Shown here: piece by piece, positions 57,412 through 64,000 of the stretch
How the letters are laid out: every line of letters begins with the position of its first letter
Position numbering within the stretch: the first letter of the stretch is position 1
Source of the DNA: Chlorocebus sabaeus
Lineage: Eukaryota > Chordata > Mammalia > Primates > Cercopithecidae
Length of the DNA: 64,000 bases
NCBI RefSeq assembly: GCF_047675955.1
Contig: NW_027328081.1
Location: 930,001 to 994,000, forward strand
Direction: 5' to 3'
Program-made: the position numbers and the translations under genes
Notes under the pieces: model-generated
What the model was told of the DNA's origin: nothing
The model's database searches: none
The model's input: the letters and a program-made list of their open reading frames with translations, nothing else

Positions 57412-60400
57412 AGGCTTCTTGAAGGGAAAGACGTAACTCTGTGAGATGAATCAACAGAACACAGAGCAGTTTCTCAGAAAGCTTCTTTCCAGTTTTGAAC
57501 GGAAGATATTTCCTTTTTCACCATAGCCCTCTATGGGCTTCCAAATATCCCTTTGCCAATTCCACAAGAACATCCTTAGCCAAAGGCTTCTTGAAGGGAA
57601 AGATGTAACTCTGTGAGATGAATTAACAGAACACAGAGCAGTTTCTCAGAAAGCTTCTTTACACTTCTGAACGGAAGATATTTCCTTTTTCACCATAGCC
57701 CTCTATGGGCTTCCAAATATCCCTTTGCCAATTCCACAAGAACAGACTTAGCGAAAGGCTTCTTGAAGGGAAAGACGTAACTCTGTGAGATGAATCAACA
57801 GAACACAGAGCAGTTTCTCAGAAAGCTTCTTTCCAGTTTTGAACGGAAGATATTTCCTTTTTCACCATAGCCCTCTATGGGCTTCCAAATATCCCTTTGC
57901 CAATTCCACAAGAACATCCTTAGCCAAAGGCTTCTTGAAGGGAAAGATGTAACTCTGTGAGATGAATTAACAGAACACAGAGCAGTTTCTCAGAAAGCTT
58001 CTTTACACTTCTGAACGGAAGATATTTCCTTTTTCACCATAGCCCTCTATGGGCTTCCAAATATCCCTTTGCCAATTCCACAAGAACAGACTTAGCGAAA
58101 GGCTTCTTGAAGGGAAAGACGTAACTCTGTGAGATGAATCAACAGAACACAGAGCAGTTTCTCAGAAAGCTTCTTTCCAGTTTTGAACGGAAGATATTTC
58201 CTTTTTCACCATAGCCCTCCATGGGCTTCCAAATATCCCTTTGCCAATTCCACAAGAACATCCTTAGCCAAAGGCTTCTTGAAGGGAAAGATGTAACTCT
58301 GTGAGATGAATTAACAGAACACAGAGCAGTTTCTCAGAAAGCTTCTTTACACTTCTGAACGGAAGATATTTCCTTTTTCACCATAGCCCTCTATGGGCTT
58401 CCAAATATCCCTTTGCCAATTCCACAAGAACAGACTTAGCGAAAGGCTTCTTGAAGGGAAAGACGTAACTCTGTGAGATGAATCAACAGAACACAGAGCA
58501 GTTTCTCAGAAAGCTTCTTTCCAGTTTTGAACGGAAGATATTTCCTTTTTCACCATAGCCCTCTATGGGCTTCCAAATATCCCTTTGCCAATTCCACAAG
58601 AACAGCCTTAGCCAAAGGCTTCTTGAAGGGAAAGATGTAACTCTGTGAGATGAATTAACAGAACACAGAGCAGTTTCTCAGAAAGTTTCTTTCCAGTTTT
58701 GAACGGAATATATTTCCTTTTTCACCATAGCCCTCTATGGGCTTCCAAATATCCCTTTGCCAATTCCACAAGAACAGCCTTAGAGAAAGGCTTCTTGAAG
58801 AGAAAGATGTAACTCTGTGAGATGAATTAACAGAACACAGAGCAGTTTCTCAGAAAGCTTCTTTCCAGTTTTGAACGGAAGATATTTCCTTTTTCACCAT
58901 AGCCCTCTATGGGCTTCCAAATATCCCTTTGCCAATTCCACAAGAACAGACTTAGCGAAAGGCTTCTTGAAGGGAAAGACGTAACTCTGTGAGATGAATC
59001 AACAGAACACAGAGCAGTTTCTCAGAAAGCTTCTTTCCAGTTTTGAACGGAAGATATTTCCTTTTTCACCATAGCCCTCTATGGGCTTCCAAATATCCCT
59101 TTGCCAATTCCACAAGAACAGCCTTAGCCAAAGGCTTCTTGAAGGGAAAGATGTAACTCTGTGAGATGAATTAACAGAACACAGAGCAGTTTCTCAGAAA
59201 GCTTCTTTCCAGTTTTGAACGGAAGATATTTCCTTTTTCACCATAGCCCTCTATGGGCTTCCAAATATCCCTTTGCCAATTCCACAAGAACAGCCTTAGC
59301 GAAAGGCTTCTTGAAGGGAAAGATGTAACTCTGTGAGATGAATTAACAGAACACAGAGCAGTTTCTCAGAAAGCTTCTTTCCAGTTTTGAACGGAAGATA
59401 TTTCCTTTTTCACCATAGCCCTCTATGGGCTTCCAAATATCCCTTTGCCAATTCCACAAGAACAGAATTAGCGAAAGGCTTCTTGAAGGGAAAGACGTAA
59501 CTCTGTGAGATGAATCAACAGAACACAGAGCAGTTTCTCAGAAAGCTTCTTTCCAGTTTTGAACGAAAGATATTTCCTTTTTCACCATAGCCCTCTATGG
59601 GCTTCCAAATATCCCTTTGCCAATTCCACAAGAACAGCCTTAGCGAAAGGCTTCTTGAAGGGAAAGATGTAACTCTGTGAGATGAATTAACAGAACACAG
59701 AGCAGTTTCTCAGAAAGCTTCTTTCCAGTTTTGAACGGAAGTTATTTCCTTTTTCACCATAGTCCTCTATGGGCTTCCAAATATCCCTTTGCCAATTCCA
59801 CAAGAACATCCTTAGCGAAAGGCTTCTTGAAGGGAAAGATGTAACTCTGTGAGATGAATTAACAGAACACAGAGCAGTTTCTCAGAAAGCTTCTTTACAC
59901 TTCTGAACGGAAGATATTTCCTTTTTCACCATAGCCCTCTATGGGCTTCCAAATATCCCTTTGCCAATTCCACAAGAACAGACTTAGCGAAAGGCTTCTT
60001 GAAGGGAAAGACGTAACTCTGTGAGATGAATCAACAGAACACAGAGCAGTTTCTCAGAAAGCTTCTTTCCAGTTTTGAACGGAAGATATTTCCTTTTTCA
60101 CCATAGCCCTCTATGGGCTTCCAAATATCCCTTTGCCAATTCCACAAGAACATCCTTAGCCAAAGGCTTCTTGAAGGGAAAGATGTAACTCTGTGAGATG
60201 AATTAACAGAACACAGAGCAGTTTCTCAGAAAGCTTCTTTACACTTCTGAACGGAAGATATTTCCTTTTTCACCATAGCCCTCTATGGGCTTCCAAATAT
60301 CCCTTTGCCAATTCCACAAGAACAGACTTAGCGAAAGGCTTCTTGAAGGGAAAGACGTAACTCTGTGAGATGAATCAACAGAACACAGAGCAGTTTCTCA

Positions 60401-61187
60401 GAAAGCTTCTTTCCAGTTTTGAACGGAAGATATTTCCTTTTTCACCATAGCCCTCTATGGGCTTCCAAATATCCCTTTGCCAATTCCACAAGAACATCCT
60501 TAGCCAAAGGCTTCTTGAAGGGAAAGATGTAACTCTGTGAGATGAATTAACAGAACACAGAGCAGTTTCTCAGAAAGCTTCTTTACACTTCTGAACGGAA
60601 GATATTTCCTTTTTCACCATAGCCCTCTATGGGCTTCCAAATATCCCTTTGCCAATTCCACAAGAACAGACTTAGCGAAAGGCTTCTTGAAGGGAAAGAC
60701 GTAACTCTGTGAGATGAATCAACAGAACACAGAGCAGTTTCTCAGAAAGCTTCTTTCCAGTTTTGAACGGAAGATATTTCCTTTTTCACCATAGCCCTCT
60801 ATGGGCTTCCAAATATCCCTTTGCCAATTCCACAAGAACATCCTTAGCCAAAGGCTTCTTGAAGGGAAAGATGTAACTCTGTGAGATGAATTAACAGAAC
60901 ACAGAGCAGTTTCTCAGAAAGCTTCTTTACACTTCTGAACGGAAGATATTTCCTTTTTCACCATAGCCCTCTATGGGCTTCCAAATATCCCTTTGCCAAT
61001 TCCACAAGAACAGACTTAGCGAAAGGCTTCTTGAAGGGAAAGACGTAACTCTGTGAGATGAATCAACAGAACACAGAGCAGTTTCTCAGAAAGCTTCTTT
61101 CCAGTTTTGAACGGAAGATATTTCCTTTTTCACCATAGCCCTCTATGGGCTTCCAAATATCCCTTTGCCAATTCCACAAGAACAGAC
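56372..61187 (-). repeat. 28-monomer tandem duplication, copy 1 (4,816 bp)
   Basis: Matches the following sequence at exactly +4,816 bp (28 x 172): GTGTGAGACG 56407/61223, AACAGAATTAG 56887/61703, ACACTT 57317/62133, CCCTCCATGGG 58211/63027, CTTGAAGAGAAAG about 58796/63612. Inside it a 15-monomer echo is also visible (AACAGAATTAG 56887/59467; dimer blocks 57246/59826), as in 35.6-40.7 kb. Confidence 0.85.
57246..58621 (-). repeat. Block of four 344-bp alpha dimers (block 3)
   Basis: The ACACTT marker is at 57317, 57661, 58005 and 58349. CCCTCCATGGG at about 58211 matches the same change in block 1 (37240) and block 5 (about 63027). Confidence 0.87.
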
Positions 61188-61201
61188 TTAGCGAAAGGCT
61201 T
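59826..61201 (-). repeat. Block of four 344-bp alpha dimers (block 4)
   Basis: The ACACTT marker is at 59897, 60241, 60585 and 60929. It lacks CCCTCCATGGG, like block 2. It runs straight into the GTGTGAGACG monomer (61223), skipping the monomers that follow the other blocks, so the right edge looks like a recombination joint. Confidence 0.87.
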
Positions 61202-62061
61202 CTTGAAGGGAAAGATGTAACTGTGTGAGACGAATTAACAGAACAGAGAGCAGATTCTCAGAAAGCTTCTTTCCAGTTTTGAACGGAAGATATTTCCTTT
61301 TTCACCATAGCCCTCTATGGGCTTCCAAATATCCCTTTGCCAATTCCACAAGAACAGCCTTAGCGAAAGGCTTCTTGAAGGGAAAGATGTAACTCTGTGA
61401 GATGCATTAACAGAACACAGAGCAGTTTCTCAGAAAGCTTCTTTCCAGTTTTGAACGGAAGATATTTCCTTTTTCACCATAGCCCTCTATGGGCTTCCAA
61501 ATATCCCTTTGCCAATTCCACAAGAACAGCCTTAGCGAAAGGCTTCTTGAAGGGAAAGATGTAACTCTGTGAGATGAATTAACAGAACACAGAGCAGTTT
61601 CTCAGAAAGCTTCTTTCCAGTTTTGAACGGAAGATATTTCCTTTTTCACCATAGCCCTCTATGGGCTTCCAAATATCCCTTTGCCAATTCCACAAGAACA
61701 GAATTAGCGAAAGGCTTCTTGAAGGGAAAGACGTAACTCTGTGAGATGAATCAACAGAACACAGAGCAGTTTCTCAGAAAGCTTCTTTCCAGTTTTGAAC
61801 GAAAGATATTTCCTTTTTCACCATAGCCCTCTATGGGCTTCCAAATATCCCTTTGCCAATTCCACAAGAACAGCCTTAGCGAAAGGCTTCTTGAAGGGAA
61901 AGATGTAACTCTGTGAGATGAATTAACAGAACACAGAGCAGTTTCTCAGAAAGCTTCTTTCCAGTTTTGAACGGAAGTTATTTCCTTTTTCACCATAGTC
62001 CTCTATGGGCTTCCAAATATCCCTTTGCCAATTCCACAAGAACATCCTTAGCGAAAGGCTT

Positions 62062-63437
62062 CTTGAAGGGAAAGATGTAACTCTGTGAGATGAATTAACA
62101 GAACACAGAGCAGTTTCTCAGAAAGCTTCTTTACACTTCTGAACGGAAGATATTTCCTTTTTCACCATAGCCCTCTATGGGCTTCCAAATATCCCTTTGC
62201 CAATTCCACAAGAACAGACTTAGCGAAAGGCTTCTTGAAGGGAAAGACGTAACTCTGTGAGATGAATCAACAGAACACAGAGCAGTTTCTCAGAAAGCTT
62301 CTTTCCAGTTTTGAACGGAAGATATTTCCTTTTTCACCATAGCCCTCTATGGGCTTCCAAATATCCCTTTGCCAATTCCACAAGAACATCCTTAGCCAAA
62401 GGCTTCTTGAAGGGAAAGATGTAACTCTGTGAGATGAATTAACAGAACACAGAGCAGTTTCTCAGAAAGCTTCTTTACACTTCTGAACGGAAGATATTTC
62501 CTTTTTCACCATAGCCCTCTATGGGCTTCCAAATATCCCTTTGCCAATTCCACAAGAACAGACTTAGCGAAAGGCTTCTTGAAGGGAAAGACGTAACTCT
62601 GTGAGATGAATCAACAGAACACAGAGCAGTTTCTCAGAAAGCTTCTTTCCAGTTTTGAACGGAAGATATTTCCTTTTTCACCATAGCCCTCTATGGGCTT
62701 CCAAATATCCCTTTGCCAATTCCACAAGAACATCCTTAGCCAAAGGCTTCTTGAAGGGAAAGATGTAACTCTGTGAGATGAATTAACAGAACACAGAGCA
62801 GTTTCTCAGAAAGCTTCTTTACACTTCTGAACGGAAGATATTTCCTTTTTCACCATAGCCCTCTATGGGCTTCCAAATATCCCTGTGCCAATTCCACAAG
62901 AACAGACTTAGCGAAAGGCTTCTTGAAGGGAAAGACGTAACTCTGTGAGATGAATCAACAGAACACAGAGCAGTTTCTCAGAAAGCTTCTTTCCAGTTTT
63001 GAACGGAAGATATTTCCTTTTTCACCATAGCCCTCCATGGGCTTCCAAATATCCCTTTGCCAATTCCACAAGAACATCCTTAGCCAAAGGCTTCTTGAAG
63101 GGAAAGATGTAACTCTGTGAGATGAATTAACAGAACACAGAGCAGTTTCTCAGAAAGCTTCTTTACACTTCTGAACGGAAGATATTTCCTTTTTCACCAT
63201 AGCCCTCTATGGGCTTCCAAATATCCCTTTGCCAATTCCACAAGAACAGACTTAGCGAAAGGCTTCTTGAAGGGAAAGACGTAACTCTGTGAGATGAATC
63301 AACAGAACACAGAGCAGTTTCTCAGAAAGCTTCTTTCCAGTTTTGAACGGAAGATATTTCCTTTTTCACCATAGCCCTCTATGGGCTTCCAAATATCCCT
63401 TTGCCAATTCCACAAGAACAGCCTTAGCCAAAGGCTT
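62062..63437 (-). repeat. Block of four 344-bp alpha dimers (block 5)
   Basis: The ACACTT marker is at 62133, 62477, 62821 and 63165. It has a private CCCTGTGCC (about 62881) and shares CCCTCCATGGG with blocks 1 and 3. Confidence 0.87.
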
Positions 63438-63953
63438 CTTGAAGGGAAAGATGTAACTCTGTGAGATGAATTAACAGAACACAGAGCAGTTTCTCAGAAA
63501 GTTTCTTTCCAGTTTTGAACGGAATATATTTCCTTTTTCACCATAGCCCTCTATGGGCTTCCAAATATCCCTTTGCCAATTCCACAAGAACAGCCTTAGA
63601 GAAAGGCTTCTTGAAGAGAAAGATGTAACTCTGTGAGATGAATTAACAGAACACAGAGCAGTTTCTCAGAAAGCTTCTTTCCAGTTTTGAACGGAAGATA
63701 TTTCCTTTTTCACCATAGCCCTCTATGGGCTTCCAAATATCCCTTTGCCAATTCCACAAGAACAGACTTAGCGAAAGGCTTCTTGAAGGGAAAGACGTAA
63801 CTCTGTGAGATGAATCAACAGAACACAGAGCAGTTTCTCAGAAAGCTTCTTTCCAGTTTTGAACGGAAGATATTTCCTTTTTCACCATAGCCCTCTATGG
63901 GCTTCCAAATATCCCTTTGCCAATTCCACAAGAACAGCCTTAGCCAAAGGCTT

Positions 63954-64000
63954 CTTGAAGGGAAAGATGTAACTCTGTGAGATGAATTAACAGAACACAG
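63954..64000 (-). repeat. Partial alpha satellite monomer at the right edge
   Basis: The first 47 bp of monomer 373 match consensus. The array continues beyond the window, as it does on the left, so no array edge is visible. Confidence 0.9.

Larger units (their letters stand above)
1..64000 (-). repeat. Alpha satellite (alphoid) tandem array, 172-bp monomer, about 372 copies
   Basis: The window is a head-to-tail array of one monomer of about 172 bp, with no interruption and no inversion. The reverse complement contains the alpha satellite landmarks CTCACAGAGTT, GGGATATTTGGAAGC and CTATGGTGAAAAAGGAAATA, so the family's usual orientation is the minus strand. The consensus is about 41% G+C. Known role of the family: it underlies primate centromeres, wraps nucleosomes including CENP-A nucleosomes, and is not protein coding. 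Monomers differ from each other by only a few bases and most keep a HindIII site. A 172-bp single-monomer unit fits African green monkey and its relatives better than macaque or baboon (diverged dimers of about 340 bp) or human (171 bp, A/B types). That species call is inferred from memory. Total length equals 372 x 172 minus 31 bp of observed small deletions, plus a 47-bp partial copy. Confidence 0.97.
47621..64000 (-). repeat. Dispersed second copy of roughly 26.1-42 kb
   Basis: From about 47620 the order of rare variants follows 26130 onward. The offset is 21,492 bp through the core module, 21,148 bp after two monomers absent here (CAACATAGCC 28631/49779, AGCCTCTTTCC 30313/51461), then 18,224 bp after 17 further monomers absent here (CATTGCCC 35171/53395, GTGTGAGACG 35431/53655, AACAGAATTAG 35911/54135). 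Every jump is a whole number of monomers. Two internal tandem duplications then lengthen it (16-mer and 28-mer). Confidence 0.82.
61188..64000 (-). repeat. 28-monomer tandem duplication, copy 2 (cut by the window edge)
   Basis: The first 2,813 bp of the second copy are visible. The joint is at about 61187, where AACAGACTTAG of a dimer monomer precedes the GTGTGAGACG monomer. Copy 1 has AACAGCCTTAG there. Confidence 0.83.

Noticed and set aside
1..64000. CRISPR-like regular repeats
   Set aside because: Period is regular, but there are no short repeats separated by unique spacers. The whole 172-bp unit is repeated, in a primate satellite family.
1..64000. A previously undescribed gene system, viral or mobile element hidden in the array
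   Set aside because: Every base falls in phase with the satellite, and the 372-monomer length account leaves no space for inserted sequence.

Overview
The whole 64 kb window is one uninterrupted tandem array of alpha satellite (alphoid) centromeric DNA. The repeat is about 172 bp. Every monomer runs in the same direction, and the usual published orientation of alpha satellite is the minus strand here. I count 372 complete monomers (1..63953) plus a 47-bp partial one at the right edge. 372 x 172 = 63984, and the 31 missing bases equal the sum of the 26 small deletions I found by eye. That leaves no room for other net length change. I see no protein-coding gene, RNA gene, transposon, CRISPR array or unique sequence. 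The few open frames on the minus strand are read-throughs of the satellite.

The organism is most likely an Old World monkey of the Cercopithecini, best guess Chlorocebus (African green monkey/vervet). The basic unit is a single 172-bp monomer with a HindIII site in most copies, and it resembles the classical African green monkey component-alpha repeat as I remember it. Macaques and baboons mostly carry a dimer of about 340 bp with two strongly diverged halves. Great apes carry mixed A/B monomers with CENP-B boxes. Neither pattern is seen here. The species call is from memory of families, not from a search.

Monomers differ by only a few bases each, and shared variants reveal nested, irregular higher-order repeats (HORs). 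Left to right: 1-4.5 kb is near-consensus with a weak 5-mer repeat. 4.5-9.0 kb is a 13-mer tandem pair (2,235 bp). 9.96-12.7 kb is an 8-mer pair (1,376 bp). 12.7-15.5 kb is mixed with a 5-mer echo. 15.5-28.4 kb is built on a 9-monomer core module with alternating linkers, doubled as a nearly identical 5,840-bp tandem duplication. 30.0-33.9 kb is an 11-mer (6+5) pair. 35.6-40.7 kb is a 15-mer pair, each copy holding four 344-bp dimers. 42.6-47.6 kb is a 14/15-mer pair. 47.6-64 kb is a second, rearranged copy of roughly 26.1-42 kb, with its own 16-mer (51.9-57.4 kb) and 28-mer (56.4-64 kb) tandem duplications.

Functionally this is centromere or pericentromere DNA. Nearly every monomer carries a pJ-alpha-type box (TTCCTTTTYCACCRTAG), and I saw no monomer with a CENP-B box. 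All duplication offsets are whole numbers of monomers once the small deletions are counted, which is what in-register unequal crossing-over or gene conversion would give. Block boundaries are approximate (about one monomer) because neighbouring monomers are so alike.
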